Assembly: GCA_004352715.1 (NCBI GenBank)
Contig: SCFE01000059.1
Coordinates: 1,474,977-1,538,976, forward strand
Origin: Hofstenia miamia
Lineage: Eukaryota > Xenacoelomorpha > Acoela
DNA length: 64,000 bases
Direction: 5' to 3'
This document shows, one piece after another, positions 1 to 11,290 of the stretch. Made by a program: the position numbers and the translations under genes. The notes under the pieces are model-generated. The model did not search any database and was not told where the DNA came from. It saw nothing but the letters and a program-made list of their open reading frames with translations. Position 1 is the first letter of the stretch. The number at the start of each line of letters is the position of its first letter.

Positions 1-705
1 TATTCCTTTAGCCCTAGTGCTTCTGCTTCTACAGTTTCCTCCACACTTAGCAGCTCTTTCCCTCCCTTATGCTTTGCCATGTACAGCCTATCTACATCTC
101 TATTGAGGTTGAATGCTCTCTCTGCTGCTTGTATCTTCCTTGTCTCCCTGTCTAATTCCCTCAGTTCATTCTTGTTCCACCTAACTATTCCTACCGAATA
201 TCTCAACACTGGTATCGCCCATGTATTAATTGCTTTTATACTATTCTGCCCATTCAATGCTGACTTCTGTAGTATCTTCCTTACTCTCATCTTGTATTGT
301 AGTGGTGCTAAGCTGTCTCCCTGAAATATGCCTCGCCTAAGCCTCAACCTGTGCCCGTCTATCTCAATTTGCCACTTTCCCATCTCTCTCTCTCTAGAAA
401 CTCAACCCATTTCTGTGAAACTCCATTAGCTTCTAACGTCTTCAATACCCACTTATGTGATATGCTGTCATATGCCTTCCTGTAGTCTATCCATGCCATT
501 GCCAAGTTTGTCTTCCTTCTTCTACAATTCTCCACCACTGCTTGGTCTATTAACAACTGATCTTTGCATCCTCTTGTCTTCGTCCTACATCCCTTCTGCT
601 CCTACTTGAAATCACTGAAGTTAGCAATTTCCACGTTGTTGGCAGACATGTTATTGGCCTGAAGTTGCTTGCCTCACTACCTTTCTTTGGGTCCTTCTGT
701 ATCAG
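1..705 (-). pseudogene. LINE reverse transcriptase fragment, internally deleted
   Basis: Read on the minus strand, this is the reverse transcriptase of a non-LTR retrotransposon; its 3' part runs out of the window on the left. From right to left the recognisable blocks are FRPITCLPTTWKLLT (about 655-615), a motif-A block [12 protein letters not shown] (about 490-455), FQGDSLAPL (about 325-300), RVRKILQ..LNGQNSIKAINTWAIPVLRYS (about 290-205) and DVDRLYMAKHKGGKEL (about 95-50). At FQGDSLAPL the frame runs straight into the block that normally lies well after the catalytic YxDD box, so the YxDD segment has been deleted. Frameshifts and stops add to the damage. The family looks the same as the C-terminal fragment at 1395-1767. 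Certain as a LINE RT; the clade is not assigned. Confidence 0.85.
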
Positions 706-706
706 N
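706..706. other. Single-N scaffold join
   Basis: One N interrupts the sequence exactly where the minus-strand LINE stops and unrelated sequence begins. Similar single Ns occur at 28496 and 46762. It is likely an assembly join, so the neighbourhood on the two sides may not be contiguous in the genome. Confidence 0.6.
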
Positions 707-761
707 TTGGTAAGCTGAGGTTAAGCAACTGTGATCGTGGTTAGCAAACTGGATGACTTAG

Positions 762-903
762 CTCACAGGGTAGGAAGCACTCTAAAGCCTTGGTTGGCAA
801 CTTCCTAGGACAAGGGCAGTCCAAAATGAAAGCTCATGGGGCAGGAAGGTCTCTTAAGCCTTGGTTGGCAACTTCCTAGGAGAATGTGAGTCCAAAATCA
901 AAC
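762..903. repeat. Two tandem copies of a 71-bp unit
   Basis: Two units of 71 bp (762-832 and 833-903) share the core AAGCCTTGGTTGGCAACTTC and end in GAGTCCAAAAT-like sequence, with scattered differences. They lie in a relatively GC-rich segment (about 710-1075) that ends in an ATT microsatellite. This may be an untranslated region of a retroelement, but I see no coding sequence in it. Confidence 0.7.
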
Positions 904-1075
904 ACAAAAAATAACGCTGATGAAAAGTCATGATAGAGCAAAGGCCCTCAGTCCCCGGCAGGCCTTCAATGGTCAGAGGGTGCTAAGAATCTCCGGACAA
1001 CAGGCGGACTCCACAATCGGGAGTGTGGACTCGAGAAGTGGCAGTACAGGATCCACACAGACCAATGGACAACGG

Positions 1076-1113
<38 letters not shown>

Positions 1114-1394
1114 CCGTAGTAGTTGCGATTGCATGATATCTGTATCAGTCCAAATGCTTGTTCTTAAGCTGGCCTCGTTAATGTATACTGCTTTAAATTG
1201 GAGGTTCTATTTTTGCGAGATTAGATGCTACGCTATCACTGTGTTACTGCTTTTCTATATTGCTAACTATGATGATGCTAGATATATATAATTAGGTATA
1301 AAAAGCTATTTTGTTGTAAATCTTGACATTGTTTAGCCCGGATATCTCACTTGTTTCCCAAAATTAAGTTTTACTATCAAATCTGAAATCAATT
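904..1394. other. Gene-free segment with (ATT)n microsatellite
   Basis: An ATT/TTA trinucleotide run covers about 1077-1111 and probably marks the 3' tail of a retroelement whose body is 710-1076. The open frame 920-1291 runs through the microsatellite (a poly-Tyr stretch) and has no recognisable domain. From 1112 to 1394 I see only AT-rich sequence. Confidence 0.5.
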
Positions 1395-1767
1395 GGATGG
1401 GGATGGGACAGGAATGCAGAAAGTAAGGAGAAAGAGAAGATAGACAAGTATAGAGAGTTGGCAGATAGACAAGTATAGAGAGTTGGCAGAGGAAATAGAA
1501 AGGCTATGGAAGTTAAAGAAGGTTGAAGTAGTCCCGGTAGTAGTAGGTGCACTAGGAGCAGTGAGTAAGAAGCATAAGAGATACATGGAGGAGTGGGGAA
1601 TACCAAAGTGGGGAGGAGCAGTAGCACAGAAGGCAGCATTGTTAGGAACAGCTAGAGTCCTGAGGAAAGCTCTCAGACTCCCTGGGAACTGGTGAGTTCC
1701 CCGAGCTGAGAGGGATACCAGCATGAAGCTGTGAGATGCAAGAATAATAATAAAAATAAAAAACAAT
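1395..1767 (+). pseudogene. LINE C-terminal end with 3' tail
   Basis: This is a 5'-truncated LINE copy. The frame around 1483-1695 encodes the typical C-terminal end of the RT family seen at 1-705: EEIERLWKLKKVEVVPVVV, GALGAVSKKHKRYMEEWGI, then LLGTARVLRKALRLPG and a stop. A perfect 25-bp tandem duplication (1442-1466 repeated at 1467-1490) shifts the frame just upstream. After the stop come about 40 bp of 3' UTR and a tail of AAT and A runs (about 1743-1766). The tail abuts the tail of the LINE on the other strand, so the two elements are joined 3' end to 3' end. Confidence 0.8.
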
Positions 1768-2465
1768 TCAGGTTTTACGGCAGCGAGGACAGTCACAGGA
1801 GATGAAATAGGAGCAAATGGAAGAGTAGGCGAAATTGGAGAAGGGCTCAACAAAGAGGAAATTCATCAAAGATTTCTTGAAGCTCGGTGGCGGGGAAAAG
1901 AAATCAATCGCTGTTGGAGGGTTGAGAGTCAATATGTAATTGGCAGCAGTACAAGCACGATTGAAAAACGAGTGAAGGGTGCGATGTTTCTTGGGACGAC
2001 GAATGGAGAAAGTGACAACATCATCAGAGCAAGTGCAGCAGGAATTAGAGAACTTAATGAAATCAAAAGTATCAAGATCAAATTTGCCAGTAAGCAGTCG
2101 ATTGAACAGAAGGAGATCACCGGCATGGAAGTAGAGTGGCAGCTGGAGAGTGGAGAATTTGAGAAGGGCGTCTTTTTATGGCAAAGGAGAGATCCATTTG
2201 AAGGCACGCTTCTGGAAGCGTTCCATAGAGTGGAACAAGGAACGGGAAGGCCACCAACAGGGAGATGCATAGAGAAGAATGCCGCGAGGAATGGACTTGA
2301 ACAAAGAGAGTTTCACAGCAGCCGTGGAATTAAAGGGAAAAGGTTGTGGAAGGGGGCAAAGAGTGTGGAATTAGCTTTACGGAGGCTTAATAACCCATGG
2401 CCAGACCAATTTAAGTTAGCAGCAAGTTGAACTCCAAGATGAGTATGATGAGAGGAAAAGTTCAA
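1768..2465 (-). pseudogene. CR1/jockey-like LINE, C-terminal part of RT
   Basis: Minus-strand translation gives the end of an endonuclease-type LINE polyprotein: HLGVQLAANLNWS (about 2440-2400), KANSTLFAPFHNL, then in another frame MERFQKRAFKWISPLP (about 2230-2180), LLLFNRLLTGKFDLDTFDF (about 2120-2065), RRPKKHRTLHSFFNRAC (about 2000-1945), and a C-terminal CDCPRCRKT before the stop (about 1790). At least two frameshifts or stops are present. The end of this frame is repeated in a much shorter copy at 55606-55754. The upper edge near 2465 is where I lose similarity; the remaining open frame to 2690 looks non-coding. Confidence 0.8.
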
Positions 2466-3760
2466 ACCATATCTTTTTTCAAAAATCAAAGTTGATAAAT
2501 AATTGATTTTTCTCTTTGAATATTGTTCACATTTAGTAATAATAATTTTGTTGGTTGGGTCATCTTCGCTCACTGTACAATAGCATTGTTTTCTCACCCC
2601 TTTCTCTGTATGCCTAAATCGATATTTTCTTAATAGAGAACGAACAACTAGTATTTTCAGGTTTATGTTAAGATTATTAGTGAATTTCAAAGAAAACTGG
2701 TTTAAGATGTGAAATTCAAATACTATTTGCTTAAATTATATTATGATTTTCTGAATGCTAGTTCGTTAAGTCGATTAACATGATGAAAATGTGTAACACT
2801 GAAGTTTCATATGGTACAACTTGTGCAGAAAAATACTGCATTTATTAAGTTAAGTATTGAAAGTTACTAATATTAATCAATTTATTTTTTACAGAACGAT
2901 AAGTCTCAGAGGTGTATGTTCTATATTGAAAGACCAAAACGCGCACATTGTCAATATTTAACTAATTGAAACTTCATTTCGCCATTGCAAGTTGTCTTTC
3001 AACTATTTTACATTTCTTTCGTTATATAGAAAATCTTACTAAGTTATTAACGGAATTAATCAATATGTTTATAATATTCTGTGTATATATATGCATGCAA
3101 TTTCAAGACTAATTAATCGTTAGTTTATTTTATTAATTAAATTCTCGTTTAACTATTAATCAGGTTTAATTCGATATGATCGATTATGTAGTTCTGGTTT
3201 TTGCAATGTTAACAAGCGGCATTCGTCACTTTAACCAAATACTATTAATATGCTTGTGTATTTGTGCAGGTGGTATCTGATAATATTTCAAAGTAAACAC
3301 TTTTTACTGGATTTGTCAATAAATGCCAGCGACAAAATTTTGATTGAATTAAATGTTAACTATTAATTATTCTTGATTTCACTGTTATAAATTCCAGATT
3401 GCTTTGATTCCAAACATGATTTATAGCAATGAATTTATTGAATTTTTAAAATCAACAATCCTGATTTGTAACAATTGCCATGCAATATTTAAGTCACTAA
3501 TTTACTGAAATATATATATCAAATAAAAGATTTATTATTGTCAAAAGGTATTTACCGCAATGTATATCTGTTTAAAATATTTTCAGTATTCATTTGTTGC
3601 CATTTCAAAGTTTGTCTGTTTGGCGCAGTTTGCTTGCAAATATATATTTTTTTGTATAAATTATATGAATTTAAAAATGCACTATAATATGTAAGCATTT
3701 CCAAATGTATTAAAGTAGGCAATATCGTGTGTTTTACCTAACTGCTATTTTGCACTTTGT
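2466..3760. other. AT-rich region upstream of SNRPC
   Basis: No gene, transposon domain or clear repeat is visible. As the 5' flank of the U1-C gene it probably includes that gene's promoter and 5' UTR, but I cannot point to a specific element. Confidence 0.4.
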
Positions 3761-3973
3761 ACATTTTTGGTGTTTTCTGTTCTTGCTTATGGAAGATTTC
3801 GCAGGGTATTGGTGTTGTTTAGCAAACAACGCCTTTTCAAAATGACATGTAATATTTTCAATTCAATGAATGGCATGATCTTTATTATCATTAAATTTAG
3901 ATTAATAAACTATAAAGTTTATTTGGAGTTTGTTTATAGAAGAAATTTTGTTTATAGGTTGGACGTTTTACGA

Positions 3974-4841
3974 ATGGGTCGTGGCAGATACTTTTGTGAC
4001 TACTGTGATACATTTTTAACTCATGATTCAAGATCGGTACGGAAAACTCACAATAACGGTCGTAAGCATAAGGAGAATGTCAGGTATTTCTATCAGAAGT
4101 GGGTAGAAGAAAAGGCACAATCACTCATTGATCAAACCACGGCACAATACCAAAACAAAAGTGGAGTTGGTATTCAGCCTTTTGGTGCAATGGTAATTTT
4201 TTTATTTACTTTTATCTGCTTTTTTCAAAGAATAGTAAAACACTCATATAATTTTGTACGCTTGTACACTATTCTTCTCTGCACATTAACTAATAAAATT
4301 GATGAACACCTGTCATATCAAAGAAAAAGAAAAAATATATAGGGGTGTATATATGGAAACTAGAACCGTTAAGACTGGGAAGCTCATTTGCACTGTTGTA
4401 GATAGACATTCGTTTTCAACAAATCTGTGTAAATTTATGGGTAATAGAATAAGTTCATTTCGCAATTGCTTTAGTGTAACAAAATTTTCCAAATCTACTT
4501 AATTCAAAGGAGGAATTGATTTATATATATAAAAATATATAAAGTCTTTAAGTATCAAATCAAACTTACTTACACCACAGATTTATCCATCAAATGAACT
4601 TGCACAAATCGCTGTATCTGATGCAATATTTATTTACCATTCTTTAATATTCATTCATTAAACTTTACAATATACAATTTAGGTTCGGCCAATCATGCGT
4701 CCTGGGATGCCCATGCAAAGACCGATTGCAATACCTCCACAAATGATGATGCGTGCTCCAATTAATCCTATACGTCCTATCCCTCCACAAACTGCTTTCG
4801 GGTTTCAACCAGGAGTTGGAGTCGCAGCTCCTCCTCGATAG
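3974..4841 (+). CDS. SNRPC: U1 small nuclear ribonucleoprotein C, two coding exons
   Basis: U1-C binds the U1 snRNP and helps it recognise 5' splice sites in the nucleus. Coding exons are 3974-4192 and 4683-4841, with a GT..AG intron of 490 bp (4193-4682), phase 0, giving 125 residues. Exon 1 carries the family's N-terminal zinc finger: [13 protein letters not shown] (Cys8, Cys11), [13 protein letters not shown] (His26, His32), followed by [19 protein letters not shown]. Exon 2 is the usual Pro/Met-rich tail ([18 protein letters not shown]) ending in AAPPR. The ATG at 3974 is chosen because it lies seven codons before Cys8, close to the family start; the open frame upstream is unlike U1-C. 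A TTTATAG at about 3952-3958 could be the acceptor of a 5' UTR intron. The protein is somewhat shorter than the vertebrate one. No breaks: it looks functional. Confidence 0.95.
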
Positions 4842-4936
4842 AACATTTCCGTCTTAGGCTCTAGATATTTGTGTTTTGTTATCTTTCAAGTTAGAATAAT
4901 CAAACGTGTTATTTTCTTCATTTTTTCCAAGAGAAA

Positions 4937-4984
<48 letters not shown>

Positions 4985-5149
4985 TTTAGATATTTTAAAT
5001 GTGTCTATATAAAGACTGTTTTTTCTAAATTTTTTAAAAAAAGGAAGATTTTTGTTATTTTTTAAAAAGGAAAAAAAATGTTTTTTATTTTTCAAAACGA
5101 AAAAATTATGTTATTAAATTTTCAGATCTCAGTTGAGTAGATTGGGTTC
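4842..5149. other. SNRPC 3' flank with (TA)n
   Basis: About 40 bp of TA dinucleotide repeat at 4939-4982, then A- and T-rich low-complexity sequence. No coding signal. Confidence 0.7.
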
Positions 5150-6440
5150 ACATTCACTTCATCAAGTAATTATAGGAAGCGTATTTGCTGACGCTGTCAT
5201 CAGACGTGCAGAATGCTGTTGCTAAACATAAAAAGAAAATGCTGCTACATCAACTTTGCTCTCGTTTTAATTCAATATCAAACTCTGCTGCTAGTTCCTC
5301 TCTTTCAAAGTCATCAGAAGAACCCCAATATGCACTTTTAGCAATGTAGAGAATTCCAAATCCACTTCATCTGCCCCTCAGCAATGTGAATGATTTAGCA
5401 GACAACTTTTTGAAAATCAAAAAACCTTACAAGAACAGCACAGTCAACTCAACGTCCATCTGTAAAGTCTTTTAAACCTGGAACAAGCTCACTCATCATT
5501 GGAAACAGCACTATGAAGCATGTATGTTCTCAAAATGTTGCTTATCAACCTTCTCAGGAAATCTAGAATTATCCAAAAACACACATCAACTCCGTTATCA
5601 TAACTACAGGCTTCATTGTTTCACTCAAATCTACTGCCATCAAGTAATTTCAACTGAGTAATTCACTCTGCGCTTCGTCTACTCCAGTCCATAAACATTC
5701 CACTATATGACAAAATAATTTAATTAGTAAAACCTTATTGCGTCTTTTTGTTGAGAAATTCAATGTTATTCCTGTCTTCAAAGGCTTTCTTCATTCGCCA
5801 TGAAGTATCAACTCTCCAACCTTTTCGCTATTTAAGGAATTGTCGATATCACTTTTGTCTTTAAAAGATTCTTTTGACTTCGCCTAATTTCTCTCTCTTC
5901 CTTTCAAATTCCGAATTTCACCTTTTTTAATCTAATTTGGCCTCCTTTGCCTGAACTCCAATGAAAATATCCAGACAATCGGAAGAATTTCTTAAATATT
6001 ATTTAGTCATTTATTTTGTCTGTATCTTATATAAAGACACATTCATGGGCATCCAACCGTTAATTTTTAACATAATATGCATATAAAGTTAATACAAAAT
6101 TTAAGGAACTTGGCAATTTTAATTTTGCTCGTTATAAGGGCTAATATTTATAAATTTTCAGCAACAACTTCTTTTCTTTTAAACTCGCAAGTGAACTAGA
6201 AATCATTAAATATTGTCGACACAACTGACTCTTATAACCTTTCAATCTTTATTATCAAGTGCTCTGTAGTGAGTAATTATATAGGTAGTTATTAGTAATA
6301 GTTTCGTGAACATTCTTAAAAACGGATATGTCCAATGTATACTAAAGGCGACCCCCTATATTAAAGAATTTAGATACATTTGTATTAGCCATGATTTTAG
6401 TAAATTCTTTAAAAAATGAACAAACATATAAAAAAATATT
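5150..6440 (+). mobile_element. Old decayed copy of the LINE found at 15.15 kb
   Basis: Nucleotide stretches here match, in the same order and strand, parts of the LINE at 15150-17190. Near 6103 the string AAGGAACTTGGCAATTT matches 16819; TCTTTTCTTTTAAACTC near 6170 matches 16892; AACCTTTCAATCTTTATTAT near 6237 matches 16977; AAAGGCGACCCCCTATA near 6343 corresponds to 17108. The segment 5560-5680 (ACACATCAACTC, ACAGGCTTCATT, CACTCAAATCTAC) matches 15657-15715. No open frame survives, so this is the older copy. The edges are where I stop seeing matches. Confidence 0.75.
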
Positions 6441-7927
6441 TTGAGCCAATGTATCTTTACGATGTGATGTTTTGAATTTTATCTAACTAATGATAAAGTA
6501 CATGTAACTATTTTGTTCATTAGTCTTTTAGTTGTTTATTAAAAATGCCAGGAATTTTTATTGCTATCATTTTATGCATTTTACCTAAAAACAAAGAAAA
6601 CTATGCATTATATGAGGTCTAGTTGTTAAAAGTTCACTAAACGGGAACAAAGGTTTTTGCATTCAATCCTTTTATGAACCCCAGAGAACAAAAAATATAA
6701 ATTCCAATTGTCTCAAATTTATCCAATAGATAAGCCAAACAGTATTTAAACTTCAATAGAAGAATTTCTCCTCTGGAACTGAAGCTAAGGCTTTTTTAAT
6801 TCTGTTGTACAAAATTAGAGTAGGTTTGGAAAACTCATCTTATAGGATGAATCAAGGATTGATTTTTATCCAAGGAGGAGACAGCATGTTTGTTGAGCTT
6901 CTAATTTCGTCATAAAACTCGGTATTGCAAAAAGACACTTAAATTTAGCTAGTCCTTAATGGTCGGGTAGCAATCTGGAGTGATTGATATATAATTATAG
7001 TTAGATGTATTGGTTCAAAAATGCAATTGAATACCAACAGATACTTTCCCAGGAGCGCCTTTAACTGCATGCAAACCTTTCATTGCTTTTTCAACTAGAT
7101 GCCTCAGCGTGTTGCATAGTTCGGTTTGGATAATTAAAACTACACTTCTCAGAGCCCTGATTTATCGATTATTTTAATAAATGATCATTTATCTGATTTT
7201 GAAGGTTTTCGCCAAAATTAGCGATTTTTAGAATTAGCGTTCTTTAATATCCCGATTTTACATCCCGTGCAAAATTCACTGATTTCTCCGCCCTATCGCA
7301 TAAGATTGCTCTTGTCAACCTTGTCAAGGGTAATTTCCATACCAACACAACTCTTAAAAATTTGCAAAAAGAAGCACTTCAAACTCGGCCAAAATTGCAC
7401 CAAGTATGACAATTGTTTCACCAAAATGCACGTCAAACAGCAAAATTCCTCTTAATTGACCTCCCCCCCCCCCGTTCCAAATGTCCTGTTTTTGACCAAT
7501 CAGAGGCCAGTTTATATTACACATGGCTAATGCAATAATAGTTTGCAATGATTGTTAGTTTCCTAGAACTGTTACTTATAACAAGCTTGGACTAGGATTA
7601 TATGATTACTCTGACTATGGACTCAAGATGCTCTATCGAATGTATGTCATTGATTCACTGGTGAAGTTAATAGAAATGAAAAAAAGCTCCTGAAGAAAGA
7701 GAAAAGCATTGCCCAATCAAATTACATGGGCATAGAAGCTATTGAGTATAATTCAGGGGAATCTTAGATTGGAATGTAATGTGAAACAACCATTGCTTAA
7801 GCTAAAGATTGTCAAAATCTTATTTTTAATTACAATATCTAAAGACCATTTTTTGGTGATACACTGGTAAATTTTCGACAAAAATTTTGTTTGCCAAATA
7901 TTGGTTGCATAAAATTGATAGTGTATC
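6441..7927. other. Gene-free AT-rich region with a poly-C run
   Basis: I see no domain or repeat I can name. A run of about 12 C at 7461-7472 resembles the C runs that bound the gap at 7938-8104. Confidence 0.4.
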
Positions 7928-8120
7928 ACCCCCCCCCNNNNNNNNNNNNNNNNNNNNNNNNNNNNNNNNNNNNNNNNNNNNNNNNNNNNNNNNNNNNNNN
8001 NNNNNNNNNNNNNNNNNNNNNNNNNNNNNNNNNNNNNNNNNNNNNNNNNNNNNNNNNNNNNNNNNNNNNNNNNNNNNNNNNNNNNNNNNNNNNNNNNNNN
8101 NNNNCCCCCCCCCCCCCCCC
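7928..8120. other. Assembly gap (167 N) bounded by poly-C
   Basis: The gap 7938-8104 is preceded by nine C and followed by sixteen C. The same homopolymer on both sides suggests that sequencing failed in a long C/G tract, and the true content may be mostly or wholly that tract. Confidence 0.8.
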
Positions 8121-9939
8121 ACTTAAGAATCGTGCACAATACACCCCTATAGGTTGAATGTGTTGATGGTGAATAAATTTTCTCATTGCTAATTATTTGT
8201 TTGAGTGGTGTTTATGCATTTATTTGTTCAAATGTTTTTTTCTAATTTATTGGATGGTGCTTTTGACATTATAATTGGTTTTTTTTGTTTAAGTATAATA
8301 GATTTGTGTAGCATTTGTGAAAGATATGAGAATTTCATTATGTTGTATTTTACAACTGGTGTGACATCAATTTATTCCAACAATGTAATATTGACCAGTT
8401 TACGCCAATGTTTATTCACTGCTATTGTGACATGAAAAACCAGTTAGAAAATACGCAATCATATGCATATTGACTTGGTACAAAAGCACCATTTGAATTA
8501 ATGTCCTAGTGTACCTAATGAACTGCACTGCTACTGATATTCTATGACAACTCTCCAATAGTTACCTGAACCTGCTGGATAGTATTTTTTGGAATCATTT
8601 TCTACATTAGTATTCTTAAACTGTGTTATATTAGCAAATAGCCTAGTACATGTAGCATTAAATTTCAGGGGCCTCTTTCAAAATCAATTGTTAAACCCCT
8701 CCCTAATTTAATTATTTTTGTATGAGTATTACATTAGTCCTTAGTGTTCTTGCTTAGCAATCTAATTTCAGTTACACTATCTTAATTTATCTTTGTTATA
8801 TTATTGAATGTAGACACACGCTTAAGTAACTTAAATAATTGGGATTAGCAATATTTTTCTGCCTAATTCTAATGTTTGCAATTGATGTTGCTGACTAAGC
8901 CATCCTAATGTTTGCAATTGATGTTGCTGACTAAGCCATCACTCATTCTAAGTTAAATTGTAAGATTTTTTGTTTACTTGCACTATCAGCATCAATTGCA
9001 TATAACAAGTTTAGGAAGAATACATGTTAAAGCAAAGTAAAATATATTTATATATAATGGTAATGATTCCCAGTGAATGCCTAGTTGTGAATAGTGAAAT
9101 AATCTCAATGAATGAATAAATGAATGTTTCTTATCTTTCTCGAATTATTATTTAAATATTCTTTAAAATTGTTATTAAAGAATTGAAGCTGTTATTAACC
9201 TCTAAGATCTTTTGTTCAATGTTTCACTTTTTGACTAAATGAGTAAATGTACGCTTTACTTAAACTGCTAATGTATCTGTTAAATTAGTAAACACTCATT
9301 TATCAAGTCAAAACTATGATCTAAAACTCTTTAATAAAATATCCTATTGTACATTTCAAAGGTGTTCTCAAATTTACAAATCACTTTTATCACTAAGTAC
9401 AATATATAACAAAGCCATTTACAGAATAATTGGTATAAACAAAGTTAAACAAAGGCAATAAACTGTAGTCCTTCTCTCCCACCATGGCCAAAGAAAAAAC
9501 CTTAAAGATGGACATGTCTCCTTCATGTCAGCTGTAGAAATTTGGAAACCCAGACTTTTACATTTATGGGGCAGTTTCTTTTTGAAGACCATGCAACCAA
9601 AAACTTGATCATAGGTGGAAATTATAACTGAAATGGGACCTCAAGAGCAAAGCCTATTGCTCTAAAGCCATTATATATATATGGCAAAAAACATTAAAGC
9701 AATGCTTCCTGTTAGCACACCTGTTTGATTAGAATCAATAGACCTTACCCAGTTTTTCATTCAAGTACTTAGTAATGCAAACACTCTGTTCAGTTTGGTC
9801 AATAATCCTAAAATGCATTGCTTTTTGTGAACTTTGTGGTAATTGACCTTAACCCATACCTGGTGGATTTTTTTTCATTTTTAAATGGCATAACCTGAAG
9901 GAGTTACTTAAGTCAAATGAGTGTAAATTATGATGAACA
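8121..9939. other. Gene-free region with a perfect 36-bp tandem duplication
   Basis: The unit starting CTAATGTTTGCAATTGATG occurs at 8869-8904 and again, identical, at 8905-8940. The rest is AT-rich with no recognisable coding sequence. The last few hundred bases may hold the start of the hAT-like remnant that follows, but I cannot align them. Confidence 0.6.
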
Positions 9940-10985
9940 AAACATTTGACAGGGAAGGCAGATATGTTGTCTGCAGTCTGGCTTCCATTCACCCATATTG
10001 AAGAACCTTATTGTAAGAAAATTCTACTTGCTACATGCTTCAAGAAAAAGCTGCTAACTGCCTCATGGGTTGCAAAGCTATTTTTGGAAATTCTACCTGA
10101 TTTCAGCATCACTTCATCAGGTACTGCTTGCAGCAGAGCAAAAACTTATGTCAGTTTTGCCCAATGAATTCCATTTCACATACACTGCTCACATAATGAA
10201 TTTAGTGGCCAACAACTTTATCACCAGTTTCCTGCTGCCAATAAATGTATGGTAATATTTTCAGAATATGTCATCAATTCTGACGGAAGGAAGAACAGAT
10301 GCAAGGACCTTCAGAAAGCAAAAGAACTGTCTTCCTGTATACCTCCAAAACTGTTTGAAATTTGGCAGACTTCGGTTTTTGAAGTAATAACTTACTATAA
10401 AAAGAACTTGGTGCCTGAAAACGCCTTTTTAGAAATGCAGAATGAGGGAGACAACCTAATAGAATTTGAAAATCAAAATTACCATCAAGTAAAATTTGAG
10501 ATGCTGTTTATCCAGAAAAAGCCAAGGAATTGATTACTTCTAAAGCTTCTGGAGAGCAACTTGGGATTACTCTCCTCATGTTATTGAGCTCCATCATTGG
10601 TTGAATTAGCATCAAGGTTCTCACACAGACAGTCAAGAAAATTACAGATTCATTAACCAAAGCATTTTCAGCCTCAGAAAAGTTTGAGCTAGCCAGAATG
10701 GTTCTTGTTTTTGACCAAAAAGCACAATCAAAATTCCTCCAAAATTTTGACACAGTTGTTGGCATATACCCTGTACAAATGACTAATGCAGCAAATTTGT
10801 TTCTTCCACCCAGTAAAATTACTTGAATTTGAAGAAAAACCAGATCTGCCTAACATTCTAAACTTTGATGGAATTTATCATTTCATAGAATGAAGGCAAG
10901 GCTCTTTTGCTTGAAGATTACATCAGACAATTATGCTAAATTGCTGCAAATGCAAACAAAATGCAAGCTGTGCTTGATTTTTGGA
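9940..10985 (+). pseudogene. hAT-like transposase remnant
   Basis: Three-frame reading gives pieces that resemble a hAT transposase core: TYTAHIMNLVANNFI (about 10179-10224, the AH-x-LNL block), ELSSCIPPKLFEI then SVFEVITYYKKNLVP (about 10325-10413, where hAT proteins have TRW), then SASEKFELARMVLVF and ANLFLPPSK further on, and finally LDFWRANTLNLCY (about 10975-11010). Stops and frameshifts break every block. Terminal repeats were not found. The family call rests on motif order and is moderate; it could be a related DUF659-type element. Confidence 0.45.
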
Positions 10986-11007
10986 GAGCTAATACATTGA
11001 ACTTGTG

Positions 11008-11047
<40 letters not shown>

Positions 11048-11290
11048 ATTTCTACTTTCAAATTATTCATGATTTTAAGGAAAATCTGTGATTTTTGAAT
11101 TTTGACTACTGGACACTGCAAACCTCATGATGAATTTTGGAATTACTTACAATGCATTTTTGTAATGTCTGGGGTAATTAAGCATTGAACAGTACAACAA
11201 TCCTGAAATTGCAGTAATTCTCTTTAACTTGAGTGCACTGAATTCAATAATTTAGTTTTTGCAATCATTTGTTAGCTATTAATCACTGAT
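10986..11290. repeat. (TA)n microsatellite and AT-rich spacer
   Basis: TA dinucleotides fill about 11009-11043; the remaining bases up to the next LINE show no coding signal. Confidence 0.7.

Noticed and set aside
920-1291. 123-codon frame with a Tyr run
   Set aside because: The Tyr run is the ATT microsatellite; the rest has no domain and is interrupted in composition by the repeat.
3767-3973. Upstream in-frame extension of U1-C
   Set aside because: U1-C proteins start a few residues before the first zinc-binding Cys; the upstream residues match nothing and contain a likely splice acceptor.
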